This document shows positions 1 through 8,454 of a stretch of DNA of 64,000 bases, piece after piece. Within the stretch, counting starts at the first letter, position 1, and each line of letters opens with the position of its first letter. The translations under genes and the position numbers were made by a program. The stretch is from the NCBI RefSeq assembly GCF_016107555.1, contig NZ_JABASU010000001.1, positions 299,006-363,005 of the forward strand, written 5' to 3'. Under the pieces are notes generated by a model, which saw only the letters and a list, made by a program, of their open reading frames with translations, did not search any database and was not told where the DNA came from. The stretch comes from Psychrobacter celer (GTDB lineage: Bacteria; Pseudomonadota; Gammaproteobacteria; Pseudomonadales; Moraxellaceae).

Positions 1-208
1 ATATAATTGATATTGTTTAAAGTTATTTGAGGTTTATGCGCAATTGCTATCTATCAATTCATGCTAGAAGAATGATATTGCGATTGCAATCATATTATTA
101 AATAAACTTTGGTTTGTTTTTTTTGACCAAGCAATGTCACAGCGGGTTTACAAACCCCTAATGGCTCACTGGATCACGCGCCAGCAGTGGCAAGATGCGG
201 CCATCACA

Positions 209-455
209 TCAGGCGTTCATCATACAGGAGGGGGATGCCATAGCCTTGCGTGCAAAGGTCAAAATATGACCCTTAAAAGGCAGCTCAAGATAAGAGGTAT
301 CCTCTGGCCTTACGTGCTGACTGCTAAAACCAAACTCCAGCATTTTATTGGTCAGCTTAAAATTGTTGATTGTCACGTAGCGTACAAATACGGATGTCGG
401 TATTGCCGATTTCAATCGTTTGATAACGCACGCGCACAGTCGTCAGCGAAGTCAT
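209..455 (-). pseudogene. Remnant of a class I SAM-dependent methyltransferase, centre deleted
   Basis: Two pieces of one protein lie next to each other in different frames. The first (455 to 357) reads from an ATG through VRYQTIEIGNTDI and TLRDNQQF, which resembles the N-terminus of a family of roughly 220-residue methyltransferases related to the protein-lysine/nicotinamide N-methyltransferase group. It then hits a stop. In the -1 frame, overlapping the end of the first piece, the sequence continues NNFKLTNKMLEFGF and then EDTSYLELPFKGHIL, which resembles the C-terminus of the same family. The SAM-binding middle (the E/DxGxG region, about 160 residues) is absent. What I see is the two ends; that they belong to one family is from memory of homologues. 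A functional protein is very unlikely. Confidence 0.55.
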
Positions 456-975
456 AAACTGTCTTAAAAAATAAGCAAGAGTGCAAGGTTTGGCAAGGAG
501 TGCCACGTTCAAAGGCTGGGTTTTTGTGCAATGACGTAACGTGTAGGGAGCTGGTTGATATAAATGGTGGGTCATACACAGCAGTGGTTATTGGTAAATA
601 TTCAACACGGCCTATATGTCAGTTCAATAAAATCAATAAAAACAGACAAGTAAAGGTTGGCATACGTCAAAGGTCAGTATGACGCAATACGGTGCTAGCT
701 ACTGTTACGTATGAGGGTAGTATCGTTGCGAAGTGTGCCGCCGTCAGCTATCTCGTTGCTTATATAAAAGCATGGCGGTATGGTATAAAGATAAAGGAGG
801 GCGTTGTGGATAAAAATAGCGCGCACCGCACCAAGTTGTCTGCTATAAACACAAACATAGAAGTGGGGTGCGTGCCTCTTAATGAGAATATGATACGTCA
901 GTCATGTCTATTTTTATGTTTATGTTTATAAAAGTCATGACCGTCACGAGTTATGAGCAAGTACGCCATAGATGC
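456..975. other. Non-coding stretch, no gene recognised
   Basis: About 520 bases between the methyltransferase remnant and the end of the five-gene minus-strand unit. Short open frames exist on both strands (for example 500-682 and 692-931 plus) but none has recognisable protein features, and none has a convincing ribosome binding site. It may be decayed sequence from the same event that broke the methyltransferase. Confidence 0.4.
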
Positions 976-1602
976 TTAATTTAAAAATCGGAGTCCAGAG
1001 GTTTTGAGTGCCCAAACCAGCTCTACAAAAGCGCGGCTATTGGTGAGCGGCTCGCCATCGATGATCAGCACATATCCTGAGCCATCAATCCACAAAAACA
1101 CAAAACTGGTCTCAGGAATCAACAAGTCAACCTGCTGAAAAAACGAAATTGCTTGGCTTTCTACTGCCCAGCCGCGTTGTTTTTGGCGCAGCATAAAGCC
1201 TGAAAAGTCAGCCGCCGCCACACTCAGCATATCCGCTTCTTCTTGGTTATAGCCGATGCGCGCCAGACAAAAGCCCTCATCAGAGCCGATAGCGGCACGG
1301 CGCTTACCAGATAGGCTTGCGACGACATAAGGCAAAAACTGATCCAATGGTAAGTTGGGCGCGGGCAAAAACAGGGACAACTTTTCGATCCAGCCGGCCT
1401 CTATAAAGCGCTGTAACCACGTCTCAGAGTAGCGCTCTAGCCAATCAGCGGCGAGTAGGGTTTGCTCATAAGAGAGTAGGTCTTGTAACGATAGCTGCTC
1501 CTCTGTAGGTTCGCTTTGGGAAAATGCCTCAAAAATACCGGCTGGGGTTAGGGTAAGATAGGTTTTATCAGCATTTAAGTAAGAGGACATAGCGGCTACC
1601 AT
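976..1602 (-). CDS. Unknown protein, last gene of the roadblock-PAS unit; possible degenerate Roadblock fold
   Basis: 208 residues, soluble, acidic, no signal peptide or membrane segment. I do not recognise a named family. The N-terminal half is helical and rich in Leu and Trp (about residues 35-90). The C-terminal half (about 108-205) contains a pattern DEGFCLARIGYNQEEADML followed by an amphipathic helix and strands ending SGYVLIIDGEPL and FVELVWAL, which is reminiscent of a Roadblock/LC7 or longin-like fold; this is inference by eye. It is 29 bases downstream of the next gene, on the same strand, so probably in the same operon as the Roadblock and PAS genes. The start is uncertain: Met1 and Met5 both lack a clear Shine-Dalgarno sequence. 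I expect a partner or effector in that unit, but no function can be assigned. Confidence 0.75.
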   Translation of the reverse strand: MVAAMSSYLNADKTYLTLTPAGIFEAFSQSEPTEEQLSLQDLLSYEQTLLAADWLERYSETWLQRFIEAGWIEKLSLFLPAPNLPLDQFLPYVVASLSGKRRAAIGSDEGFCLARIGYNQEEADMLSVAAADFSGFMLRQKQRGWAVESQAISFFQQVDLLIPETSFVFLWIDGSGYVLIIDGEPLTNSRAFVELVWALKTSGLRFLN

Positions 1603-1631
1603 TGTGATGAAATTATAAAATAGGTGATAAG

Positions 1632-2255
1632 TTAAGTTTTGATGTTTTTGGTTTGGTCAAGACGTTGTTGGCAGTTGTTCCAGCGCTCGTCAAAGTGCCA
1701 GTCGCTTTTGCCTAAGCGAAACCAAACCAAAGAAAAAGCCAGACGGTCATTGCGAGCGATACAGTGGGCAAAAAACTCGTTTTCGATTTGTTCAATCGTG
1801 CCCCAGTCCTCCTCGGCACGTGCTTGCATCAGCTCGGCGGTGATGTCTTTGGAGATTTCTTTGGCATCGTCGCTACTGATGCGCAGTCGCTGTTTTTGCT
1901 CATTGAGCGACGGCGATATCAATACACTCCAACGCGTCGCCAGCATACTGTTGCGCTGGATGTAGCGTTTTTTGTCAATGCAGTCGCGAAAGCCTTGTGC
2001 AACATGAGGGTACAGACGGTCTTTAATACGGGTAAATAGGTTATTGACATCGTAAGGAATATCGTACCAGCAGCCATAAAAAAAATCTGCCACCGCGCCC
2101 TGTAGCGGTTCTTTTTCGCTCAGCAGTAGGGCAGCGTTGATACGCTGCTCATGAAAGTGACGATTGGCAGGTGCCAAAAATACTTTGCGTGAGTAAAAGC
2201 GAAACGCACGGCGCGCCTCGGTTTCGGCTTCTTTGATCAGATCTACATCAGACAT
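1632..2255 (-). CDS. Unknown 207-residue soluble protein, fourth gene of the roadblock-PAS unit
   Basis: The ATG is preceded by AAAGGAT at good spacing, so the start is well supported. The protein is basic-acidic mixed, predicted mostly helical, without signal peptide, membrane segment or cysteine cluster. Residues 1-60 include RRAFRFYSRKVFLAP and later a conserved-looking FFYGCWYDIPYDVNNLF stretch; the C-terminal part (145-200) holds several Trp residues in an amphipathic helix. I do not recognise a family. It lies between the PhnD-like gene (164-base gap, no terminator visible) and the last gene (29-base gap), all on the minus strand, which suggests a shared role, possibly as an adaptor for the Roadblock or PAS protein. 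That is inference from position only. Confidence 0.75.
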   Translation of the reverse strand: MSDVDLIKEAETEARRAFRFYSRKVFLAPANRHFHEQRINAALLLSEKEPLQGAVADFFYGCWYDIPYDVNNLFTRIKDRLYPHVAQGFRDCIDKKRYIQRNSMLATRWSVLISPSLNEQKQRLRISSDDAKEISKDITAELMQARAEEDWGTIEQIENEFFAHCIARNDRLAFSLVWFRLGKSDWHFDERWNNCQQRLDQTKNIKT

Positions 2256-2419
2256 AACAGGATCCTTTAGGTCACATCTTCGTTGCGGTTATTCTTGCCT
2301 GGATAGCGGCTGCGCCTATGGTGTGGTGTTGTATGGACATGACCCAATAATCACGGCGATGACGACTGTCATCGACCATGAAAAAATAAAATCAGCCAAA
2401 GCAAGATAGCAAGTAACGA

Positions 2420-3169
2420 CTAATCAAGCAAGGTTTCCATCAAATCAATCATAAACTCGGCGTCTTCTTCATCCATGGCCTCAAATCCTTGCGGCATACC
2501 CAGCTCGGCCAATGCTTCTTGACCGTCTGGGTCGTTGTGCAGGTTGAGTATGGCATTCATAAAGATATCGGTATCTGGAAAATCGTCTTTGATCAGCAGC
2601 ACATGACTGATATCAGCCAAATCACTTTCGATCAGTACCGATAGCTGAGCTTTGGTCAGACGAGAAAAACTGTGAAATACCTCTGCCAAAAAGAACGCTG
2701 CCTGCGCATCGCCTTTGATGACTTTACGCGCCGCAGCTTGATATGTTTCGGTGACATCCCAGCTCAGATCAGACTCTGCTATATCGACAGCCTCAAGCAG
2801 GCGCAAACCGATCAGCTTGACATCGCGGTTGTTTGCCATCGCGATGGTGGCACCAGCTTTGATATCTTCTAAGGCGTTGATGTCGCTGTTGGCACCAGCG
2901 GCGATGACCATTTCGTCAGATTTGCCGATAGGACGTGCGACCGCTTTGTAGCCTTGTTCACGGATCAAAGTTACCGCATCAAAAGGATTGGCATAGATGA
3001 CCTGAATGTCCCCAGCCGTGATGATTTGTTGTTGCTCTGCGTGTGAGGCTGGCGTATTTAGGTGCATGTTTAAGTTGGCACGCTTTTGAATCAAGGTGTT
3101 AAACATATGCCAACCTGCAAAACGCTCAGGCGAAAAATCAGGGGCGATTAACATATTGTGTGTCGTCAT
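2420..3169 (-). CDS. PhnD/phosphonate-binding-like periplasmic-fold protein without signal peptide
   Basis: 249 residues. The sequence has the style of type II solute-binding proteins of the PhnD/phosphite-binding group: an opening strand and helix with PERFAGWHMFNTL, then GDIQVIYANPFDAVTLI, the hinge region GKSDEMVIAAG, the helix-cap strand IKAGATIAMANNRD, and GDAQAAFFLAEVFHSF. Such proteins normally bind small oxyanions or organic ligands for an ABC importer in the periplasm. This one begins MTTHNMLIAPDFS with no signal peptide or lipobox, so it should stay in the cytoplasm, and no permease or ATPase is adjacent. The C-terminus is very acidic (EEDAEFMIDLMETLLD). Its start (Shine-Dalgarno AGGAAGG) is 3 bases after the PAS gene's stop, which argues for translational coupling. 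Most likely role: intracellular ligand sensor for the PAS/Roadblock unit. Confidence 0.75.
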   Translation of the reverse strand: MTTHNMLIAPDFSPERFAGWHMFNTLIQKRANLNMHLNTPASHAEQQQIITAGDIQVIYANPFDAVTLIREQGYKAVARPIGKSDEMVIAAGANSDINALEDIKAGATIAMANNRDVKLIGLRLLEAVDIAESDLSWDVTETYQAAARKVIKGDAQAAFFLAEVFHSFSRLTKAQLSVLIESDLADISHVLLIKDDFPDTDIFMNAILNLHNDPDGQEALAELGMPQGFEAMDEEDAEFMIDLMETLLD

Positions 3170-3172
3170 GAT

Positions 3173-3667
3173 TTAGCCTTCCTCATCTTGTTTCATTTGG
3201 GCGTACTGAGCCATTGCCGCTTCGATTTTGCTGCGTGATGGCTTGCGGCGTACTGAAGTGTATCCTACAGTTTCACCGCGGCGAACATTGGGCACGACCG
3301 TGGCATATACCCAGTAGTGACTGCCGTCTTTACATAAATTTTTGACATAGCCATGCCACTTCTTTCCAGCTTTTGCTGTGTCCCACAAGTCTTGATAAGC
3401 CGCTTTTGGCATATCAGGATGACGCAGAATATAGTGCTGTTGACCGATGAGCTCATCGACGTGGTAGCCACTAATCTCGACAAAGGCGTCGTTGACGTGA
3501 GTGATAATGCCGTCTAAATCGGTACGCGAGACAATGAGCTTACCATCTGGGTAGGGACGCTCTACACCTGTATCATAGACAGTCCGAGAGGTGCCATCAT
3601 AGTAAGTTAGCGTCATCTGCTCAGCTGGCATATCCGGCTTTGGTGCATCAGGGATTGGAGAACCCAT
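3173..3667 (-). CDS. Single-domain PAS protein of the Aer type
   Basis: 164 residues: a Pro-rich leader of about 40 residues, one PAS domain (about 42-145) and a short basic-helical tail. Motifs typical of the FAD-binding PAS domain of the redox/aerotaxis receptor Aer are visible: DLDGIITHVNDAFVEISGY, HYILRHPDMPKAAYQDLW, and GYVKNLCKDGSHYWVYATV, then GYTSVRRKPSR. Aer itself continues into membrane and methyl-accepting domains; here there is no transmembrane segment and no output domain, so the protein must signal through a partner. AAAGGAGATT precedes the ATG. It is 74 bases downstream of the Roadblock gene and 3 bases upstream of the PhnD-like gene. FAD binding is expected from the family but not shown by the sequence alone. 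Confidence 0.85.
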   Translation of the reverse strand: MGSPIPDAPKPDMPAEQMTLTYYDGTSRTVYDTGVERPYPDGKLIVSRTDLDGIITHVNDAFVEISGYHVDELIGQQHYILRHPDMPKAAYQDLWDTAKAGKKWHGYVKNLCKDGSHYWVYATVVPNVRRGETVGYTSVRRKPSRSKIEAAMAQYAQMKQDEEG

Positions 3668-3741
3668 AGTAATCTCCTTTATTTATCGTTGTATTTATCT
3701 ATCGTTGTATTCGTCGTGATTGACTGGCAAATAATGATCGA

Positions 3742-4104
3742 TTAAATAAGTTTTGCTAGGGCTTCTGAGGCGCGTTTGATGTCCAAAAAGATCAAACCGA
3801 GCTTGGCGTTTGACTTGGCCATGATAGTCAATACCGCTTCATCGCCTGCTGAGGTCATGATGACATAGCCTTTTTCGCCTTGGATCATAATACGATCGAT
3901 ACTACCACGCGCCAGCTCGCGACCTGCACGGTCACCCAATGACAATAAAGCGGCTGACATAGCGCCAACACGGTCTTCATCAACGCCTAACGGTAGGGCT
4001 GATGCGATCATTAGACCATCGTTAGAAATTAGGGCAGATGCTTCGACATCGGCAGATGAGCTGTTTAGGTCTTCCAAGATTTGCTGGAACGAATCTGTAC
4101 GCAT
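3742..4104 (-). CDS. Roadblock/LC7 domain protein (MglB-like)
   Basis: 120 residues, essentially one Roadblock/LC7 domain: SADVEASALISNDGLMIASA, a long helix with AAALLSLGDRAGRELA, the strand-rich IMIQGEKGYVIMTSAGDEAV and a final LGLIFLDIKRASEALAKL helix. Family members are homodimeric regulators, the best known being MglB, the GTPase-activating partner of the small GTPase MglA in cell polarity. No MglA-type GTPase is encoded near it in this window, so either the GTPase is elsewhere or the protein works with its operon partners. The ATG has an AGAGAAAG ribosome binding site. It is the first gene of the five-gene minus-strand unit (4104 to 976), so the promoter should lie in the 645-base spacer upstream. 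Confidence 0.88.
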   Translation of the reverse strand: MRTDSFQQILEDLNSSSADVEASALISNDGLMIASALPLGVDEDRVGAMSAALLSLGDRAGRELARGSIDRIMIQGEKGYVIMTSAGDEAVLTIMAKSNAKLGLIFLDIKRASEALAKLI

Positions 4105-4749
4105 ATCACTTTCTCTATGACGGGTTATTGAATGGATGAGATCACTATCAGCGACACTAAAAAGGGCTGAAGCAAACGCCGATCATTATAAACCCTTACT
4201 ACTTATATTGATATATGTTACAGCAAACAAATGGTTGGGTTCTGCTATTTTTTGACCATCTAGTTGTCATTATCAACCTTTTATCTGCTGTTTTTAATTT
4301 TAAGACGAACTAAAGTTGGCGATAGGGTTTATTTTTTCTATTTGGCTCAGCCACTTGCAATCAGACAGTAGGCCTGTAGCAATTTTTGTTTCATTTACCC
4401 AGCGCTTTACTTTATGTTCTCAATGCCTAGCAGCCTGCGTAGCGGCCAGACAAACGAATGATTTATACAAAAAACGTTGACCATAACTTTTCATGATAGT
4501 GATATTCACTAGACTTATACCCCAAAAAAATGATATATAGTTATAGGATAGAAACGGTCATTGCTACTGAGCGTCTTGTTCAGGCGTCACATTATCCCGC
4601 TTTTCTACTCCCATGAGCCTCTATATACCGCAGTGTATAGGGGCGATTGTAGTCTTACATCAATGTCCATAATCCCCTTCGTTTGTTGCCATACGACGCG
4701 ACATCGATGTAAATAAACACGTCCACCATTTTTACCCTAAGGAACCTAT
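4105..4749. other. Divergent promoter region between the roadblock unit and gdhA
   Basis: 645 bases, AT-rich, no coding frame with protein features. It must carry the promoters of the minus-strand roadblock unit and of gdhA, which are divergent. I see no RNA gene or riboswitch-like structure that I can name. The unusual length leaves room for regulators or a small RNA that cannot be called by eye. Confidence 0.5.
4477..4505 (+). promoter_or_regulatory. Possible sigma-70 promoter for gdhA
   Basis: TTGACC (4477-4482) is followed after 17 bases by TGATAT (4500-4505), a fair match to -35 and -10 hexamers. It would give a leader of about 240 bases before gdhA. AT-rich DNA yields such matches by chance, so confidence is low. 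Confidence 0.25.
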
Positions 4750-6096
4750 ATGAGTATCAGTCAGGCCATCGAAAAAGTCGAAGCGCGTTACGCCCATCAA
4801 CCTGAATTTGTCCAAGCCGTCAAAGAAGTGGCACTGACTATCGCGCCTTTATACGATGCCCATCCTGAATTTCAAAAAATGAAGATATTCGAGCGTTTGG
4901 TTGAACCAGATCGTATTATCTGCTTTCGCGTCAACTGGGAAAACGATAAAGGTGAGGTACAAGTCAACCGCGGCTGGCGTGTCCAGTTCAGCAACGCTCT
5001 TGGCCCTTACAAAGGCGGCGTACGGTTTCATCCAACCGTCAACCAGTCAGTGCTTAAGTTTTTGGGCTTTGAGCAAATATTCAAAAACGCTTTGACGGGT
5101 CTGCCGATGGGCGGCGGTAAAGGGGGCGCTGATTTTGATCCTAAAGGCAAAACAGACAGCGAAATTCGCCGCTTTTGCTATGCGTTTATGCGTGAGCTGC
5201 ACCACTATGTCAATAAAGACATCGATGTGCCAGCTGGTGATATCGGTGTCGGCGGTCGTGAGGTCAGCTATATGTTTGCCATGTACAAAAACTTAACGCG
5301 CGAATACGGTGGCGTGTTGACAGGTAAGGGGGTGGGATTCGGTGGTAGCTTGATGCGTACAGAAGCGACAGGCTACGGTGCGGTGTACTTCTTAGAAAAC
5401 ATGCTCGCTGCTCAAAACGAAAGTATCGAAGGCAAAAAAGTACTGGTCTCAGGGGCAGGCAACGTCTCGCTCCATGCCGCCGAAAAAGCCTGCATGCTAG
5501 GCGCGACAGTTCTGACGGTCTCCGACTCACAAGGGACGCTCTATGATGCAAATGGCCTAAATCAAGAAAAAATCGATTGGCTAAAAGCGCAAAAAGCCCA
5601 GAGTAAGCCGCTGTGCGATTATGTCGATGTCTATGGTGGTGAGTGGTTCGCGCAGCAAAAGCCTTGGCACATCAAAGGTGATATCGCCATTCCATCAGCC
5701 ACACAAAATGAAGTCAACGAAGACGATGCCAAACATATGGTCGAAAACGGCATCAGATATATCGTCGAAGGCGCGAACATGCCGCTGACAGCAGAGGCAG
5801 TCGATCATATCCGTTTGCACCGTGTGCACTATGCGCCAGGTAAGGCAGCAAACGCAGGCGGCGTGGCAGTCTCAGGTCTTGAGATGTCACAAAACTCGGT
5901 ACGTCAATACAAAACCTTTGAAGAAATAGATGAGCGCCTAAAGCGCATCATGAAAAACATCCATGACGGCGCGGCTGAAGCATCAGCAAACTATGGTCAA
6001 ACGGACAACGGCTATATCGACTATATGGCAGGGGCCAATATCGTTGGCTTTAAACGGGTGGCGGACGCACTGTGCGCTTATGGTATCTTAAACTAA
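4750..6096 (+). CDS. gdhA: NADP-specific glutamate dehydrogenase
   Basis: 448 residues, the normal length of the hexameric bacterial enzyme (E. coli GdhA is 447). It makes glutamate from 2-oxoglutarate and ammonium with NADPH in the cytoplasm. Visible motifs are GPYKGGVRFHPTVN (substrate-binding Lys), GLPMGGGKGGADFDPKGK with the catalytic-region lysines, DVPAGDIGVGGREVSYM (catalytic Asp), the dinucleotide-binding VLVSGAGNVSLHAAEKA with GAGNV in the GxGxxA position, and VEGANMP and APGKAANAGGVAVSGLEM near the C-terminus. AAGGAA precedes the ATG. The gene stands alone and ends in a strong hairpin terminator. Confidence 0.97.
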   Translation: MSISQAIEKVEARYAHQPEFVQAVKEVALTIAPLYDAHPEFQKMKIFERLVEPDRIICFRVNWENDKGEVQVNRGWRVQFSNALGPYKGGVRFHPTVNQSVLKFLGFEQIFKNALTGLPMGGGKGGADFDPKGKTDSEIRRFCYAFMRELHHYVNKDIDVPAGDIGVGGREVSYMFAMYKNLTREYGGVLTGKGVGFGGSLMRTEATGYGAVYFLENMLAAQNESIEGKKVLVSGAGNVSLHAAEKACMLGATVLTVSDSQGTLYDANGLNQEKIDWLKAQKAQSKPLCDYVDVYGGEWFAQQKPWHIKGDIAIPSATQNEVNEDDAKHMVENGIRYIVEGANMPLTAEAVDHIRLHRVHYAPGKAANAGGVAVSGLEMSQNSVRQYKTFEEIDERLKRIMKNIHDGAAEASANYGQTDNGYIDYMAGANIVGFKRVADALCAYGILN

Positions 6097-6122
6097 CACC
6101 TTCTGTCTGCTGAGGCACTGTC

Positions 6123-6161
6123 AAATACCGCACTTATCATATATAAGTGCGGTATTTTTTT
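6123..6161 (+). terminator. Rho-independent terminator of gdhA
   Basis: A perfect 15-bp stem (AAATACCGCACTTAT at 6123-6137 with its complement at 6143-6157), a 5-base loop, and a T-run directly after, 27 bases beyond the gdhA stop. Confidence 0.9.
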
Positions 6162-6449
6162 GTCTGTATAAAATATTTATGAGTGCAAAGACTGGTTGTA
6201 AACTCGAGGTAGTAGACGCCGGCTAAAGTTTTTTGGGTTATAAAGTATTAATTTATAAAAGTTTTTACATATTTTACTTGAAGTTACATTAATCTATTTT
6301 TTTAGACAGTTTATAAGTAATTATCACCGATCTTTTTGACTATCATCAATTATCTCAGTGTTTATCGCACGGGTTTATATCATCAATCATTCATATCGCG
6401 GGCAAACGATGCCGCTGACAATGTCGATATATTTATCAAAGGATGAATC
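6162..6449. other. Promoter region of the glycosyltransferase cluster
   Basis: About 290 AT-rich bases between the gdhA terminator and the first glycosyltransferase. No gene or recognisable operator is seen; the promoter of the four-gene glycosyltransferase run should lie here. Confidence 0.4.
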
Positions 6450-8435
6450 ATGACAGTCAATAAGGAGGTCTATTCTGATGGCCGCTCAGGTATGTCGGGC
6501 TTATATCCAATGATACAGGATACGCCAAATGCTGAGCGGTTTGCTTGCAGCGTTGGTCAGAATCATAACGATAATGGCCGTGAAGATATGAACAATCGAG
6601 CGGCGCATGTCTTTGGTGCTTATCCACCAGCCTCCAAACGCGCGCAGACCAGCTGTTATAAAGACCCTGCATTAAACATAAACAACCATATAAACAAGCA
6701 AGTAACCAGCCATCTACGTAGCAATGATTGCCTAAAGCCCTACCGCCAAAACACCCAAAAGGGTATAGAAAATGACACAAACAATGGCATGCAACCTGTC
6801 GGTAAGTTTGAGCGGATGGAGCGTCTAGCAGGCGATGCGTTCAGTACTATCGATCAGGCGATGACTCATTTAGAGGGCGCGCAGCCGATACGCTTGAGCT
6901 TTCAGTTGATGACCCGTGCTGAGCCTACCACAATGGTGATTGCGACCATACAATCGCTACTAGCCATCAAAGCGGCCGACGATGAGATTTTAATCATAGA
7001 TAACAACCATACTAAGCGTGAGCTTTATAAGCCTTTGGCAGATTTTTGTCATGGCTTAGAGCCGCATTTCAATGTGCATTTTTATCATATCGATGCGGTG
7101 GTAGGGTTTAAGTCTGGTGCGCTCAACTTGGCGCTAGGACTGATGAACCCTAGCGCCAGTCATGTGGTGGTGGTCGATAGTGATTATCAGGCGTTGCCAC
7201 ATGCTCGTGATGCCATTATCAGCGCGATCCACGAGTATCCTGAGCATGCTTTATTGCAGTTTCCGCAGTTTTATCGTGATGCAGATAAAGCGGATGTCCA
7301 TAGCGAATTAAACCATTATTTTAACCATCACTTATATCGATCTTTTAATCGTCAGCGGGCGTTATCTACCGGTACTTACGCGGTGATACGCCGAGATGCT
7401 TTAGTGGGTTTAGGCGGCTGGTCAGGAGAGTCCATTACTGAAGATGCGCAGATGGGGGTGCTGCTCCATCGTATGGGTTTGTACAGTCGTTTTATACCCA
7501 AGGTGATTGCTACCGGTATATTGCCCACCACGCTGTGTGATCTGATCGCTCAGCGGCAGCGCTGGGTATATGGCAATGTACAGGTGCTCAACCGTTACTT
7601 TGTTACGCCGTCATCTCTAACCGCTGATAGCAGCGCAAATACAAATGTAAGCCAGACGATGGGCGAGCGTTTGCAGTATATGCGTGCGCATTTTTCGCAG
7701 CTGAGTGCCTGGATTAATTTCACGGGGATTTTTATCGTGCTGCATGTCTGTACGCTGCTTATCGTGCTGGCGGCTTTGATAATAGGCGCACAGGTGGATA
7801 TGGCGATGTTGCTTACGCCCTTATATGTGGTTTATGCCGCTTATGGCGTGTTTTTGTTGCGACGGCTGTGGGCCTATGCGCAAGACCACTCACCGCTTAA
7901 TCAGCAGGTAGCTCAGCACGTTACGCCAACCTTTACCAATAAGCTACGAGCGTGGGCAATGCACCTAAACTTTTGGGAAATCGGCGCGTTGTCATGGTGG
8001 CCTGTGCTGTGGGGCCGCGACAAGCCATTTGTGTGTACGCCCAAACAGGCGGTGATTAGTAGCCGCCGCAGCGTATGGCAGGCCAATGTTTGTGCCTTAC
8101 CAAAACTGCTACTCATACTTAATGTCATTACCTTAGCCGTGACCTCACCGCTATCAGCGCTGTATTCGCCTTTGTTATTTGTCAGTGCGCTTGTGGTCAC
8201 TGTCCTCAAGCTATGGTCAGCAAAAGTGGCTTTTGATAATTATGGGTATCCACCTGAGGTGGATGACCGCTATGCTAATGAGCATGATACGTATGACGAG
8301 ATCAATAACACTGTAAACCAAAGTTGTGTGATTAAAAATAATATCGCTAAAAATAACAATACCGCTAGAGATAATATTACTAAAAATAAGCGCCCAAATA
8401 ACACCGATCCAATAAAAAAATATATGGCTGAATAA
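6450..8435 (+). CDS. Processive family 2 glycosyltransferase, membrane-bound (cellulose-synthase-like)
   Basis: 661 residues. Residues 1-140 are low-complexity and polar with no recognised domain. A GT2 domain follows (about 147-385): FQLMTRAEPTTMV, the UDP-sugar aspartate region ILIIDNN, the DxD motif VVVDSDYQ (243-245), TED (330-332, catalytic base) and QRQRW (368-372). The D, DxD, TED, Q(R/Q)xRW set is that of inverting, membrane-coupled processive enzymes such as cellulose and hyaluronan synthases. Several hydrophobic membrane segments follow (about 420-475 and 550-605). The C-terminal 50 residues are Asn/Lys-rich repeats (IKNNIAKNNNTARDN). AAAGGAT precedes the ATG. It is the first of four consecutive glycosyltransferase genes (gap to the next 19 bases). 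The sugar and acceptor are unknown. Confidence 0.88.
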   Translation: MTVNKEVYSDGRSGMSGLYPMIQDTPNAERFACSVGQNHNDNGREDMNNRAAHVFGAYPPASKRAQTSCYKDPALNINNHINKQVTSHLRSNDCLKPYRQNTQKGIENDTNNGMQPVGKFERMERLAGDAFSTIDQAMTHLEGAQPIRLSFQLMTRAEPTTMVIATIQSLLAIKAADDEILIIDNNHTKRELYKPLADFCHGLEPHFNVHFYHIDAVVGFKSGALNLALGLMNPSASHVVVVDSDYQALPHARDAIISAIHEYPEHALLQFPQFYRDADKADVHSELNHYFNHHLYRSFNRQRALSTGTYAVIRRDALVGLGGWSGESITEDAQMGVLLHRMGLYSRFIPKVIATGILPTTLCDLIAQRQRWVYGNVQVLNRYFVTPSSLTADSSANTNVSQTMGERLQYMRAHFSQLSAWINFTGIFIVLHVCTLLIVLAALIIGAQVDMAMLLTPLYVVYAAYGVFLLRRLWAYAQDHSPLNQQVAQHVTPTFTNKLRAWAMHLNFWEIGALSWWPVLWGRDKPFVCTPKQAVISSRRSVWQANVCALPKLLLILNVITLAVTSPLSALYSPLLFVSALVVTVLKLWSAKVAFDNYGYPPEVDDRYANEHDTYDEINNTVNQSCVIKNNIAKNNNTARDNITKNKRPNNTDPIKKYMAE

Positions 8436-8454
8436 AATAATAAATGGATGACGT

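Noticed and set aside
134..457. A 107-residue plus-strand frame over the methyltransferase remnant
   Set aside because: The opposite strand carries recognisable protein pieces; this frame has no motif or ribosome site.
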